Assembly (NCBI GenBank): GCA_947490345.1
Contig: CANLGL010000001.1
Span: forward strand, 81,399 to 145,398
DNA length: 64,000 bases
Direction of reading: 5' to 3'
From: Deltaproteobacteria bacterium
GTDB taxonomy: Bacteria; Myxococcota_A; UBA796; SXON01
Shown: positions 8,344 to 20,712 of the stretch, piece after piece
How positions within the stretch are numbered: position 1 is the stretch's first letter
Layout: each line of letters starts with the position of its first letter
The notes under the pieces: model-generated
What the model was told of the DNA's origin: nothing
What the model saw: only the letters and a program-made list of their open reading frames with translations
The model's database searches: none
Translations under genes and position numbers: made by a program

Positions 8344-11094
8344 ATGCGTGTGCTGCCCCTTCCGTCCTTGCTGCTTTTTCTGGCCGGATGCCTCACCGGT
8401 GGCGAAACGGACAAAGACAGCGCCGATCCCGGCACCGACAGCGGCGACACGGACATCGACTGGGGTCCGCCGGGTTGCATCAACCTCAACGCCGTGGAAG
8501 GCGACTTTGCCACGATCGGCGAGGCGGCGAACGCGGCCCTGGTCGGGGACGTCATCAACGTTTGTGCCGGCTCTTATAGTGAGAAGGTGACCGTTCCCGA
8601 AGGCGTCAGCGTCGCCGGTGCGGCGAGCGGAAGCACGCTTATCGACGCTCCGGTCAACGAAGCGGCGTTCGACATCACCGGTGCGGGGAGCGGGGTCTCC
8701 GGCTTCACGATCACCAGCACTCGGTCGGGCATCACGCTGGACGGCGCCGTCCGGGCCACCATCAGCGACATTGTCTTCGACGCGCCTGCCAACTACGGCA
8801 TCGAATCGGTCAACTCCACAGAGGTCGTGATCAACACGTGCACGTTCGTGCTCCCGGCGTTCGGCGGCATCTACATTTCGGGGGGCTCGGCCACCGTTGA
8901 CGCGTCGGTGTTTTCCGAACCGTCGAGCTTCGGGGTGTGGGCCGCCAGCGGCGCCGTGGTGACCGTCTCGAACAACCTCTTCGGCCTGGTGCACCAGACG
9001 ACCACTGACGGCTCCGATGGCATCGCGGTGTTTTCGGACGAAGCGAACATCGCGATGAGCAACAACGTCATCACCGCCAGCGACTTCGCGGGTGTGCTGG
9101 CGAACAAGGGCTCCTTGTCGATCGCTGGCGACGTCATCACGGATACGCCCTACGGCATCATCGCGGACGGTGGAGACTTCAGCGCAGACGGGATCGAGGT
9201 GTATGGCGCCACCCAGGTCGGCGTGTTGGTCAACACCAAGGCGGACGTGGTGATCTCCAATGCGACCATCCTGCTCAACGGCGGCGACACCACCGGCCTG
9301 ACCTCCTGTTCGGAGGACTACGCCGACTTCACCGGCAACTGCGGCGGCGGTCTGTTTCTCCAAGCGGACGCGGCGACGGTGACCGGGGTCACGGTCGCAG
9401 ACTACGAGAACTACGGCGTTTTCTTGGCGTCGGCGCGTAACAATGGTACCGTCACCGGCAGTCTCCAGGACGTCACGATCGACAACACTGGCCGCTGGGG
9501 TTTGTACGCCAGCGCGTTCGAGGGCACCGTAGACGGGCTGACGGTGACCAATCATCGTGAGCCGGACCTGACCAACACCTCGATCTGCTACAGCGTCGAC
9601 CGTGCTGGCGCCGCGGTCTTCTACGAGTCGGCCGTGACGCTGACCAATTCCGCTTTCAACGCCTCGGAGGGGTGGGGTGTCGCGATCGTGTTCGGCACGG
9701 TCGACATCAGCACCACCGACTTCCAGAACGCAGAGTGCGCCGGGATCGTCAACTTCCAGGCCGTCTCGACCATGAGCGGAAACAACTTCGGCCCCAATGG
9801 CCAGCACGGTGGCATCTTTTCCTACGAGGCCGCCAGCATCGTGGACGGCAACACCTTCGTCGATACCGCACACGATACGGAGTACCTCTACGACGACGGT
9901 GCCGGCGGGTTCACCAAGTACGTCTACTCGGGGTACGGCAAGGACGCCCTTTTCTACAGCAATACCGCCTGTCTGGTGGCCAACAACACCTTCACCGGTG
10001 GCGACACCAGCCTCGACTTCGAGCTGACGGGTTGCACGGTCACCGGCAACACCTGGACCAACTACAACGGCACCGTCATCAGCGTCTACGAGGGCGATCC
10101 CAGCGACCCCGTCATCATCTCTGGCAACACCGCCGATCAGATCGGCGGCACCGTGGTCGACAGCGTGTATGGTCACGCCGAGGTCGAGGACCTGCAGGTT
10201 GGCACGACGCTGGCGTACAGCTACGCGTACGCCTACTACGCGGTCGCTGCGGACGGCACCGAGACCGAAATCTACAGCTACAGCTCCAGCTACGGCCAGC
10301 CGGTTTTCCGCGCTTATGGCTACTACAGCGCCTATTGGAGCGATGCTGACGGGGATGGGGTCAACGACACGTTCACCGAGTACGGCTACCCGTCCGGGAT
10401 GACCATCAACAATGTTCAGGTCGAGGAGGCCTACGACACGCTGCTGGAGGGGAGCGAGGCGGCGCTTGAGGTCACCGACCTGACCGCCGGGAACGTCGCT
10501 GGCTACGGCATCTACGCGACGTGGAGCCACTACGCGCCCGAGGTCGAGCTTGATGGTGTGGATATCGCCAGTGTGCTGTACTCGGGTATCCACCTGGCGG
10601 GGAACACCCAAGAGGCTGGCTATGCCACGGTGAGCGATGTCAGCCTGGACCAGGTCGGCAGCGGCGCGGGGGTCTGGATCACTGGCTTTGCCGAGTGGAC
10701 GCTTGAAGATGTCACCATCCTCGACTCCGGCGGGTACGGCGTGTACGCCACAGGCGACTACTCCTACTACGACTACGAGACGTCCACGAGCGTGTCAGGC
10801 ACGATCGAGCCGGCCAGTGAGTTGTTCGGCGTTGTCGTCGGGGCCGCGACCCTGGACGGTATCAGCATCCAGAACGGCACCCCGATCATCGACCGGAGCG
10901 AGGCCTCCGGTGGGGTGGCGTCGGGGCTCGTACTCACCGGCACCACCGCCGAGGTCGTGGACAGTGTGTTCACCGTCAACGGCGAGTACGGGATGGAGTG
11001 TGTGACGACGATTCTGGCGAGCTGCTCCGGAAACGTGCTCGACAGCAACCTCTTCGGGCCCCACCTGGACTGCACTGACGACTGCACGCTCTAA
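8344..11094 (+). CDS. Large right-handed beta-helix surface lipoprotein
   Basis: 916 residues from ATG 8344 (MRVLPLPSLLLFLAGC, lipobox LAGC; an in-frame ATG at 8332 is the alternative). After the lipid Cys comes an Asp/Ser/Gly linker (DKDSADPGTDSGDTDIDW) typical of myxobacterial surface lipoproteins. The rest is a parallel beta-helix of the pectate-lyase/DUF1565 type: VEGDFATIGEAANAALVGD with ...INVCAGSYSEKVTVPEGVS, then many 'NYGI / NTF / VSGNTF' coils. At about nt 10200-10390 the helix is interrupted by a Tyr-rich segment (AYSYAYAYYA, YSYSSSYG, YYSAYWSDADGDG) with a calcium-like DADGDGVND loop. Such folds bind or cleave polysaccharides or act as adhesins; no catalytic site identified. The GCTACCGT box at 8315-8322 is a candidate -10. 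Confidence 0.85.
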   Translation: MRVLPLPSLLLFLAGCLTGGETDKDSADPGTDSGDTDIDWGPPGCINLNAVEGDFATIGEAANAALVGDVINVCAGSYSEKVTVPEGVSVAGAASGSTLIDAPVNEAAFDITGAGSGVSGFTITSTRSGITLDGAVRATISDIVFDAPANYGIESVNSTEVVINTCTFVLPAFGGIYISGGSATVDASVFSEPSSFGVWAASGAVVTVSNNLFGLVHQTTTDGSDGIAVFSDEANIAMSNNVITASDFAGVLANKGSLSIAGDVITDTPYGIIADGGDFSADGIEVYGATQVGVLVNTKADVVISNATILLNGGDTTGLTSCSEDYADFTGNCGGGLFLQADAATVTGVTVADYENYGVFLASARNNGTVTGSLQDVTIDNTGRWGLYASAFEGTVDGLTVTNHREPDLTNTSICYSVDRAGAAVFYESAVTLTNSAFNASEGWGVAIVFGTVDISTTDFQNAECAGIVNFQAVSTMSGNNFGPNGQHGGIFSYEAASIVDGNTFVDTAHDTEYLYDDGAGGFTKYVYSGYGKDALFYSNTACLVANNTFTGGDTSLDFELTGCTVTGNTWTNYNGTVISVYEGDPSDPVIISGNTADQIGGTVVDSVYGHAEVEDLQVGTTLAYSYAYAYYAVAADGTETEIYSYSSSYGQPVFRAYGYYSAYWSDADGDGVNDTFTEYGYPSGMTINNVQVEEAYDTLLEGSEAALEVTDLTAGNVAGYGIYATWSHYAPEVELDGVDIASVLYSGIHLAGNTQEAGYATVSDVSLDQVGSGAGVWITGFAEWTLEDVTILDSGGYGVYATGDYSYYDYETSTSVSGTIEPASELFGVVVGAATLDGISIQNGTPIIDRSEASGGVASGLVLTGTTAEVVDSVFTVNGEYGMECVTTILASCSGNVLDSNLFGPHLDCTDDCTL

Positions 11095-11100
11095 TGCTGA

Positions 11101-11233
11101 GGGGGAAGGGGCGGCGCCCCTTCCCCTACCGCGACCTTCCCTCCGGCCTCCAAGCTGCGCTTTCCGGCCTGCTGCGCCCGACGCGTTGATAACGCGCCGT
11201 GCGGGTCGCTCTCCCCATCCCGCCCAGCCGCAG
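11101..11233 (+). repeat. Structured intergenic repeat, copy A
   Basis: Starts 6 bp after the beta-helix stop. Hairpin 1 is an 11-bp perfect stem, GGGGAAGGGGC (11102-11112) with GCCCCTTCCCC (11116-11126). It is followed by CTACCGCGACCTTCCCTCC, a GGC/GCC-rich stretch, and hairpin 2, CGCGTT-gat-AACGCG (11182-11196), then CGCTCTCCCCATCCC. Hairpin 1 could terminate transcription but has no T-run. The same layout recurs at 13710-13800, 19930-20092, 22864-22933 and 47066-47258. Confidence 0.75.
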
Positions 11234-11269
11234 AAACGCCGCCCAGCCGCAGAGCGCCTCCCCCCGCCC

Positions 11270-14412
<3,143 letters not shown>

Positions 14413-14413
<1 letters not shown>

Positions 14414-15543
14414 TGCCAACAGAAACGCTCGTTCCGCTCACCGCCGCCGATCGCGCTCTGCTCCGTCGTCGTGCCGTGTTCGTGGTGCCCCTGGGGGTGC
14501 TCCTGGGTCTCGCGGTCATCGGGATGCTCGGCGGGGGCGTCGTCGAGCTGGGCACGAGGATCCGCGTGCTCTTCGGCGTGTTCTTCGGTGCCGTGCTGCT
14601 GTTCATCGTCGGGGTCCACGCCGGATCGGCCTTCGAGCGGGAGAAGCGGGTTCGGGTGGGCGTGGTGACCGGGAAGCGCGTCGGGATCATCGGCGCGGTG
14701 CTCAACTCGAACACCCGCAACTCCCCCAGGTACTACCTCAGTCTCGACGGGGCAGACGAGCAGGTCGAGTCGTGGGTGTACGAGCGCGTTCGCACCGGTC
14801 AGACGGTGGAGCTTCATACGACCGCTCGGCTCCGAAACCTCTTCGACGTCGTGGTGCTGGCAGATCCGGCCGAGCCCGCCGCCCTCGCTGCGCCCGAGTC
14901 GCTCGATCTCGCCGGGATCGCCCACGACGAGCCGCTTTCGGGCGCAGACCGCGAGGGGCTCCGCAGCCACGCGGGGTGTGCGCTCGTGCGTCGAACAGGC
15001 GGCGGCGTGGTGCTCGGCGCCTTCGCTTGGGCGGCGCTCGTCGTGATCTGGGCCGTGGCCCGCGAGCCGGGCAATTCCCAATTGGACCTGTTCATCCTCG
15101 GACCGGGCGGAGGGTTCGTGGCGCTGAGCGTGCTCTTTGTGCTCAACCTGCATACGCTGAGCCTGCTCCACGACCATCGAACCGGCCGCAAGCGCGTCGT
15201 GACCGAGCTCGTGCGCGACGTCGTGCGAAGCAACACGCCGCTCCTCTCGCCGACGGCGGTGCTCAGCGGCATGGGGCTCGACGGCAACTACGCCTGGGTC
15301 CAGACGCGCAAGCGCTGGGTGGGGGTGTCCCCCGCGCTTGCCGACACGCTCATGGCCGGCTCACGCGTGCGCGTCGCGACGGGCCCTCGGTCCGGCGTGG
15401 TGTTGGCGGTAGACGGGGAAGCTGTCGTGCCTCCGCGGCTGTTCTGGCTCGACTACGTGTGCGTCGCCATCGTGGTGGCGGCGCTCGGGTGCCTGTTCGG
15501 GCCGGCTCCCGAGCCGCCCAACGTATGGCCAGACGCGATGTAG
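14413..15543 (+). CDS. Membrane protein of unknown function (four predicted helices)
   Basis: 376 residues. ATG 14413 overlaps the previous TGA (TGATG), giving MPTETLVPLTAADRALLRRR. Two N-terminal helices (AVFVVPLGVLLGLAVIGMLG and IRVLFGVFFGAVLLFIVGV) are followed by a soluble beta-rich region of about 120 residues (RVGVVTGKRVGIIGAVLNSN, then YYLSLDGADEQVESWVYERV, a DUF3592-like look). A further helix pair lies near the middle (VVLGAFAWAALVVIWAV, FVALSVLFVLNLHTLSLL), and a last helix near the end (YVCVAIVVAALGCLFG). No enzyme motif seen. Co-transcribed with the LptA-like gene; the role is open. Confidence 0.6.
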
Positions 15544-15588
15544 CCGAACATCCCTGGTTAACGCACACTCCACACCTGAGGCCTCGAC

Positions 15589-16029
15589 ATGCGCATCCTC
15601 ATCGGCTCCGATCACGGCGGACTCTCTCTCAAGCACACCCTCTCCGAGCGGCTGCGGTCGCAGGGGCACGAGGTGGTGGACATGGGCACGGACTCGACCG
15701 CCAGCTGCGATTACCCCGACTACGCCGTGCTCGTGGCGCGGGCTGTCGCCGCGGGAGAGGGGGACTTCGGCCTCTTGGTGTGTGGCACCGGGCAGGGAAT
15801 GGCGATGAGCGCCAACCGGGTCCCGGGGGTTCGGGCCGCGGTGGTCTCCGACGTGTTCAGCGCGAAGGCGACCCGTCAGCACAATGACGCCAACGTGCTG
15901 TGCCTGGGTGAGCGGGTCATCGGGGGCGGGCTGGCCGGGGAGATCGTCGATGCCTTCCTCGGCGCCAGCTTCGACGGGGGCCGGCACGTCGGGCGCCTGG
16001 AGAAGATGGCGCGCTTGGAGTCGAGGTAG
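15589..16029 (+). CDS. rpiB: Ribose-5-phosphate isomerase B
   Basis: 146 residues matching RpiB/LacA-LacB. RILIGSDHGGLSLKHTL at the N-terminus (phosphate-binding Asp-His), SCDYPDYA, LLVCGTGQGMAMSANRVPGVRAAVV with the catalytic Cys in VCGTG, and HNDANVLCLGERVIG. It interconverts ribose-5-P and ribulose-5-P. It is the last clear gene before a 1.1-kb gene-poor stretch (16030-17127). Confidence 0.95.
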   Translation: MRILIGSDHGGLSLKHTLSERLRSQGHEVVDMGTDSTASCDYPDYAVLVARAVAAGEGDFGLLVCGTGQGMAMSANRVPGVRAAVVSDVFSAKATRQHNDANVLCLGERVIGGGLAGEIVDAFLGASFDGGRHVGRLEKMARLESR

Positions 16030-16145
16030 GCGCGTCCGCGGTCACGCGGCAAGGACAGAGCGGAGGCCTTGGCCGCAGCGATGGCCGGGCGACCGCGCGT
16101 GCGCGGGCGGCCGCTACGGTCGCGCCCCTCCGGACGCCGACACCC

Positions 16146-16416
16146 GTGAGGCCTACACCTACGAGTCGACCTGTTGACGCCGACTACCTCGACGACTTCG
16201 TCAGCCGCAACCTAGAACACAGAGCGCGCCGCCGGCCTGACGCGGTGGAGGCTTGGCCGGAGCGACCTCAACGAGGCTGCAGACACCCGATCGATTGCGG
16301 TGTACACCGACCTGGTGAGGGGCGGCGCGCTCACCCCCACCGATGCAAGTTGGCTCGCGACGGGGTCGTGGGAGGGGGAGCGCATTGCGAATCCCGGCGC
16401 GGACATGCTGCCGTAG
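16146..16416 (+). pseudogene. Frameshifted remnant of an unidentified gene
   Basis: Two frames read like one protein joined by a frameshift near 16215-16230. GTG 16146 gives VRPTPTSRPVDADYLDDF and VSRNLEHRA; the +1 frame from about 16222 gives a coherent acidic/aliphatic stretch SDLNEAADTRSIAVYTDLV, then GGALTPTDASWLATGSWEGE, ending at TAG 16414-16416. A GCTACGGT promoter-like box sits at 16113-16120. No family recognised. Coding character is judged from residue composition only. Confidence 0.35.
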
Positions 16417-16504
16417 CGGGCCGCCGCGGCGTAACCCCCCGGCGAACACCGTCTGTGCTCGAAGCCGTTGGCGGGTGACGTGGCGGTCGCCGATCGCCGG
16501 CAGC

Positions 16505-16760
16505 GCGACCGAAGTCGGCGCCACTGCGACCGAAGTCGCGCCACTGCGACCGAAGTCGCCCGATGGCGGCTCACCCTGCGACTTCGGTCGCACCCTGCCC
16601 CCAGCCCCACCACAGCCGCCGAGATGTTCACGGCGTTCACCCGTAAGGCAGCGCCTCCGCAGGTTCCGCCAGCGCGCCACACTCACCGGTACTGCGACCA
16701 AAGTCGGCGCCAGTGCGACCGAAGTCGCCCGATGGTGGCTCACCCTGCGACTTCGGTCGG
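16505..16760 (+). repeat. Array of a 13-bp motif (GCGACCGAAGTCG) in direct and inverted copies
   Basis: Direct copies at 16505-16517, 16526-16538, 16546-16558, 16694-16706 (one mismatch) and 16715-16727; inverted copies CGACTTCGGTCG at 16579-16591 and 16748-16760. They form two composite blocks with the same plan: direct copies, then CCCGATGG, GGCTCACCCTG, then the inverted copy, so each block folds into a long hairpin (13-bp stem, loop of about 20 nt). The 16592-16690 spacer holds nothing recognisable. Short open frames across it are products of the repeat. Confidence 0.8.
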
Positions 16761-16831
16761 TGGCTCGGGAAGCATGGGTTCGCGGGGGCGGCCGAGGACA
16801 ACGTGGAGGACGACGACGCGCAGGGGATTCT

Positions 16832-16969
16832 GGAATTCACTGGGTGAAGGAGGCGCGGGCGGATGCGGGCAGAGGTCCTCCCGGTGTGGCGACCAGCACC
16901 GAGCGCGAGGAGCTGTCGCGACTTCGCAAGGAACTGCGGCAAGCGGATGACGCTGGCGGCACGATCCGG
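16832..16969 (+). pseudogene. Remnant of an IS3-type OrfA transposase
   Basis: A 46-codon open piece reads GIHWVKEARADAGRGPPG and then TEREELSRLRKELRQADD. The helix-turn-helix end 'GIH..WV..A..DAG' followed by 'EREEL.RLR.E...' is the pattern of IS3-family OrfA C-termini, but the segment between GIH and WV is missing. Downstream, at 16970-17100, only frame-scrambled sequence remains. No terminal repeats or OrfB are visible, so it is a dead fragment. Confidence 0.5.
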
Positions 16970-17127
16970 ACCTCCCTCCTCACGGCGACCCCTTCGGACT
17001 CTACGCCCTGCGCCGCCGATGTGGCGTGTGCGTCCCGAACGCGCCCGCTTCGCGCAGAGGCTCTCCCCTTTCTCCGCGGGCGGCCGCACTCGTCCGGGGT
17101 TAGCTCCCGGGCCCGTTCGAGGTGCCC

Positions 17128-18366
17128 ATGACGCTCCGCTCCCAGGATCCCGAGATCTTCGATCTCATCATGCGCGAACGTGCCCGTCAGCGCGATGATC
17201 TCGAGCTGATTGCGTCGGAGAACTACGTGTCGCAGGCGGTGATGGAGGCCACCGGGACCGTGCTCACCAACAAGTACGCCGAAGGATTGCCGGGCAAGCG
17301 GTACTACGGTGGCTGCGAAGTCGTCGATGTCGTGGAGGACCTTGCGCGCACTCGTGCGTTACGACTGTTCCCCGGCAGCGAGGGCGTCAACGTCCAGCCA
17401 CATTCGGGCGCGCAGGCCAATGCCGCGGTCTACCTGGCGGCGCTGAAGGCCGGGGATACACTTTTAGGCCTCGACCTGTCCAATGGTGGGCATCTCACCC
17501 ATGGATCTTCCGCCAACAGCTCCGGGAAGCTGTACCGGGCGGTTCATTACCGGGTGAACGAGCGCGGGATCATCGATCTGGACCACGTGCGCGACATCGC
17601 CCGGGCGGAAAAGCCGAGGATCATCGTCACCGGTGCCAGTGCCTACCCGAGGCTTTGGGACTTCGCCGCGTTCCGGACGATTGCCGACGAGGTCGGGGCG
17701 CTCCTGCTGGCCGACATGGCGCATTTCGCTGGGTTGGTCGCGGCTGATTTGCACCCGACCCCCTTCGGTCATTGTGACTACGTCACGACGACCACCCACA
17801 AGACGCTTCGCGGTCCGCGCGGCGGCATGGCGTTCGCACGCGAGGCGCACATGAAGGGCCTGAACAGCGCGGTGTTTCCTGGTCTGCAGGGGGGGCCGCT
17901 CATGCATGTCATCGCGGCCAAGGCCGTGGCGTTCGGTGAGGCGCTCGACCCTTCGTTCCGTGGATACGCCCGCAGCGTCATCGACAACGCCCAGGCGATG
18001 GCCACGACGCTGGTCGAGCGTGGGGTCACGCTGGTTTCGGGCGGCACGGACAATCACCTGATGCTCCTGGACTTCTCGGACAAGAGCTACAGCGGCCGCG
18101 ACGCCGAGCAGGCCCTCGGCCGGGCGGGGATCACGGTGAACAAGAACACGGTGCCCAACGAAAAACGTAGTCCCTTCGTGACTTCGGGCGTACGCATCGG
18201 GACCCCCGCCATGACCACCCGCGGGTTGGGGCTTGGCGAGGCAGTCCTGGTTGCCGGGTGGATCGCGGACGTGTTGGACAACTGGCAGGATGAAGGGTCG
18301 CTATTACGCATCCGCGGCCAGGTTCACGAGCTGACGGGGCGCTTCCCCGTGCCGGGCATCGGTTAG
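17128..18366 (+). CDS. glyA: Serine hydroxymethyltransferase
   Basis: 412 residues from ATG 17128 ([18 protein letters not shown]); GAGG lies just upstream, and a GTG at 17122 is the alternative. SHMT motifs: [53 protein letters not shown], the PLP-Lys in [14 protein letters not shown] (Lys225), and [13 protein letters not shown] near the end. It moves a one-carbon unit from serine to tetrahydrofolate. It heads the glyA-nrdR-rib-nusB run; glyA next to nrdR is a common pairing. Confidence 0.97.
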   Translation: MTLRSQDPEIFDLIMRERARQRDDLELIASENYVSQAVMEATGTVLTNKYAEGLPGKRYYGGCEVVDVVEDLARTRALRLFPGSEGVNVQPHSGAQANAAVYLAALKAGDTLLGLDLSNGGHLTHGSSANSSGKLYRAVHYRVNERGIIDLDHVRDIARAEKPRIIVTGASAYPRLWDFAAFRTIADEVGALLLADMAHFAGLVAADLHPTPFGHCDYVTTTTHKTLRGPRGGMAFAREAHMKGLNSAVFPGLQGGPLMHVIAAKAVAFGEALDPSFRGYARSVIDNAQAMATTLVERGVTLVSGGTDNHLMLLDFSDKSYSGRDAEQALGRAGITVNKNTVPNEKRSPFVTSGVRIGTPAMTTRGLGLGEAVLVAGWIADVLDNWQDEGSLLRIRGQVHELTGRFPVPGIG

Positions 18367-18378
18367 CGGCTGCGCCAC

Positions 18379-18834
18379 ATGGACTGTCCAGGCTGCCAGC
18401 ACCCCGACACGCGCGTCGTGGACAGTCGTGAGGCGGTCGACAGCATCCGCCGGCGTCGGGAGTGTCAGGCGTGCTTCCACCGCTTCACCACGTTTGAACG
18501 GGTGGAGTTCCGCCTTCCCGACGTGCTCAAGCGCGACGGCCGCCGGCAGACCTTCAACCGCGACAAGCTCCTGTCGGGCATGCGCCTGGCCTGTAGAAAG
18601 CGCCCGGTCAGCGAAGAGCAGCTCGATGCCGCGTGCGCCTGCTTGGAGCAGGAGTTGTCCCGCCGCTCCGGTGAGGTCACCACGTCCGAGGTCGGCGAAA
18701 TGGCGCTACGCGAGCTGGCGCGGCTCGACGACGTCGCCTACCTACGTTTCGCGTCGGTGTACCACGAGATCACCTCGCCGGCGGACTTTCTACAGGTGCT
18801 TCGCCCTCTCTTGGAGCGGGGCCAGCCGACATGA
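18379..18834 (+). CDS. nrdR: Transcriptional repressor NrdR
   Basis: 151 residues. Zinc ribbon MDCPGCQHPDTRVVDSRE ... RRECQACFHRFTTFERVE (four Cys: 3, 6, 31, 34), then the ATP-cone domain (KRDGRRQTFNRDKLLSGMRLACRKRPV...). NrdR senses ATP/dATP and represses ribonucleotide reductase genes; no nrd gene is in the window. The stop overlaps the ribD start (ATGA, 18831-18834), tying it to the riboflavin genes. Confidence 0.97.
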   Translation: MDCPGCQHPDTRVVDSREAVDSIRRRRECQACFHRFTTFERVEFRLPDVLKRDGRRQTFNRDKLLSGMRLACRKRPVSEEQLDAACACLEQELSRRSGEVTTSEVGEMALRELARLDDVAYLRFASVYHEITSPADFLQVLRPLLERGQPT

Positions 18835-19895
18835 GGGCGGACGCGCGCTTCATGGGCCTTGCGCTGGATCTGGCGCGCCGCGCCCTGGGTAGGACCGCGC
18901 CGAACCCGCCGGTGGGCGCGCTCGTGGTGCAGGATGGGGTCGTGGTCGGCGAGGGCTGGACCCAGCCGCCCGGGCAACCCCACGCGGAGTCCGAGGCGAT
19001 CGCCTCCGCGCTTCGTGGCGGTGGCTCGTCGCGAGGTGGGACCATGTACATCACGCTGGAACCCTGCTGTCATCATGGTCGTACCCCTCCGTGCACCGAC
19101 GCGATCCTCGCCGCTGGGGTGGCTCGCGTCGTGGTCGGGACCGTGGATCCGTTCCCGCTGGTGGCGGGCAAGGGAATCGCGCAGCTCCGTGCCGCCGGAC
19201 TCGAGGTGGATGTCGGGGTGCGTGAAGCGGAGTGCAGGCGCTTGATGCTGGGGTTCATTCGGGCGCACACCGAAGGACTCCCCGAGGTCACCCTGAAGGC
19301 GGCCATCACCTTGGACGGGCGCATCGCCAGCGCCAGCGGCGAGTCCCGGTGGATCACCGGTCCGGCCGCCCGCGAGATGAGCCACCGGCTCCGCGATCAG
19401 CACGACGTCATCGTCGTGGGGGTGGGCACCGTGCTGGCCGATGATCCGGCGCTCACGACCAGGATCGCCGGCGGTCGCGATGCCATTCCGGTGGTTTTGG
19501 ACAGCATGTTGAGGACGCCGGACACCGCGGTGGTGCTGCAGCGCGGAACCGCACTGGTCTACTGTGCGGAGGACGCGCCGGAGCGATCCTTGCCCGCCAC
19601 GGTGATTCGGCTTCCGCGTGGCGGCGCCGGGGTCGATGTCCGTGCGGTCGCCCGGGACCTGACCAGGCGGGGTCTACATCGCGTGCTGGTCGACGGTGGC
19701 GCCCAGGTGCACCGCAGCTTCCTGGACGCCGGCCTGTGCGACCGCATCGAGCTTTTCATCAACGCGCGCGTGCTGGCGGGTGGCCCGGGTTTCGTCGCCG
19801 GTGAGGGCTACCGGCTGGCGCAGGCTCCCGCATTCCACATCGATCATGTCGAGCGGGTTGGGGATGATCTGCGGCTGGGGTTGGAGCGGGGGTAG
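18831..19895 (+). CDS. ribD: Bifunctional diaminohydroxyphosphoribosylaminopyrimidine deaminase / reductase
   Basis: 354 residues. The N-terminal deaminase has the zinc site PHAESEA and PCCHHGRTPPC (family HAE...PC...GRTPPC). The C-terminal reductase has VTLKAAITLDGRIAS, GESRWITGPAARE, HDVIVVGVGTVLADDPALT and VLVDGGAQVHRSFLDAGLCDRIELFI. It performs the second and third steps of riboflavin synthesis. The reductase half is complete. A 217-bp gap holding repeat copy B separates it from ribE. Confidence 0.95.
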   Translation: MRADARFMGLALDLARRALGRTAPNPPVGALVVQDGVVVGEGWTQPPGQPHAESEAIASALRGGGSSRGGTMYITLEPCCHHGRTPPCTDAILAAGVARVVVGTVDPFPLVAGKGIAQLRAAGLEVDVGVREAECRRLMLGFIRAHTEGLPEVTLKAAITLDGRIASASGESRWITGPAAREMSHRLRDQHDVIVVGVGTVLADDPALTTRIAGGRDAIPVVLDSMLRTPDTAVVLQRGTALVYCAEDAPERSLPATVIRLPRGGAGVDVRAVARDLTRRGLHRVLVDGGAQVHRSFLDAGLCDRIELFINARVLAGGPGFVAGEGYRLAQAPAFHIDHVERVGDDLRLGLERG

Positions 19896-19929
19896 GCGCC
19901 AGGCCTTCGAGGGCGCGAAGGCAGCGGGT

Positions 19930-20092
19930 CTTGGTCACCCATGGCGCCGCGACGCCGCGATGTCCGGCCGGAGGGGGGAGAGGGGCGCCCGGGGCGCGTT
20001 ACCCAACGCGCCTTCGGGCCGCAGGCCGGCGGCTTGCCGACGGCCGGAGGGTACGCCCCGGTAGGGGGGAACCGCGAAGGGGTTCCCCCCCT
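19930..20092 (-). repeat. Structured intergenic repeat, copy B (inverted)
   Basis: On the minus strand this matches copy C (47 kb) at both ends, including GGGTGACCAA (19926-19945 side) and the G-rich hairpin. Hairpin 1: GGGGGGAACC (20064-20073) with GGTTCCCCCC (20081-20090), 10 bp. Hairpin 2: GGCGCGTT (19993-20000) with AACGCGCC (20005-20012), 8 bp. Stem sequences differ from copies A and C but remain fully paired. It lies between ribD and ribE, where an FMN riboswitch might be expected; no RFN consensus was seen. Confidence 0.75.
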
Positions 20093-20112
20093 TACATGTT
20101 AACCGCGCCGCG

Positions 20113-20712
20113 ATGTTCACCGGTCTGGTCCAGGCGCTCGGAACTCTACGGTCGACCGCACCGCACGGCACGGGGAAGCGCTTCTGGATTGAAGCGCCCT
20201 TCTCCGATCTTTCGATCGGGGAGTCCGTGTCGTGCGATGGGGTCTGTTTGACCGTGGAAAAAACGGAGCGCGGGGCGTTCCAGGTGACGGCGGGGGAGGA
20301 GACCCTTCGGCGTACGACCTGTGACGATTTCACACCTGGGATTCGCATTCACCTGGAACGCGCCCTGCTCCCAATAGATCGGCTCGGGGGCCACTTCGTA
20401 ACAGGGCACGTCGACGGAATTGCTACGCTGTTGCGCGTAGACCGCCGCCCTGGTTTCGTGGAGATCGAGGTTGGAGCGCCGGCCTCGCTGCTTCCGATGT
20501 TCGTCGAAAAGGGCAGCGTCACGGTCGATGGGGTCAGCTTGACCGTCAACGCCGTGAGCGACTGCGGATTTTCGGTAGGGATCATCCCCCATACCGCCGA
20601 ATTCACCAAGTTTGGGGCCGCTGCCGTCGGGCAACGCGTGAACCTGGAAGTGGATGTGATCGCCCGCTACGTCCAGCGCATGCTCGGACCGTTTTTGAAG
20701 GAGAACTCGTGA
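20113..20712 (+). CDS. ribE: Riboflavin synthase, alpha chain
   Basis: 199 residues forming the usual tandem lumazine-binding barrels. First barrel: MFTGLVQALGTL...GESVSCDGVCLTVEK with FQVTAGEETLRRTT. Second barrel: GGHFVTGHVDGIATL...EKGSVTVDGVSLTVNAVSDCGFSVGIIPHT. It dismutates two lumazines to riboflavin and one pyrimidine. The GTG of ribBA overlaps its TGA stop (20709-20712). Confidence 0.96.
   Translation: MFTGLVQALGTLRSTAPHGTGKRFWIEAPFSDLSIGESVSCDGVCLTVEKTERGAFQVTAGEETLRRTTCDDFTPGIRIHLERALLPIDRLGGHFVTGHVDGIATLLRVDRRPGFVEIEVGAPASLLPMFVEKGSVTVDGVSLTVNAVSDCGFSVGIIPHTAEFTKFGAAAVGQRVNLEVDVIARYVQRMLGPFLKENS

Noticed and set aside
8281-10611. 776-codon minus-strand frame across the beta-helix gene
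   Set aside because: Antisense shadow of a GC-rich gene; composition is Val/Asp/Arg/Gly filler, and the plus strand has a clear lipoprotein signal and beta-helix coils.
16505-16760. CRISPR array
   Set aside because: The 13-bp motif occurs in both orientations with irregular spacing and no cas genes; not a CRISPR layout.
16343-17131. Open frames across the 13-bp repeat array read as hypothetical proteins
   Set aside because: Their residues merely translate the repeat (CDRSR/ATEVA/DFGRSG strings); no start signal or domain.
19896-20112. Possible FMN riboswitch before ribE
   Set aside because: None of the conserved RFN strings is visible; the space is occupied by repeat copy B.
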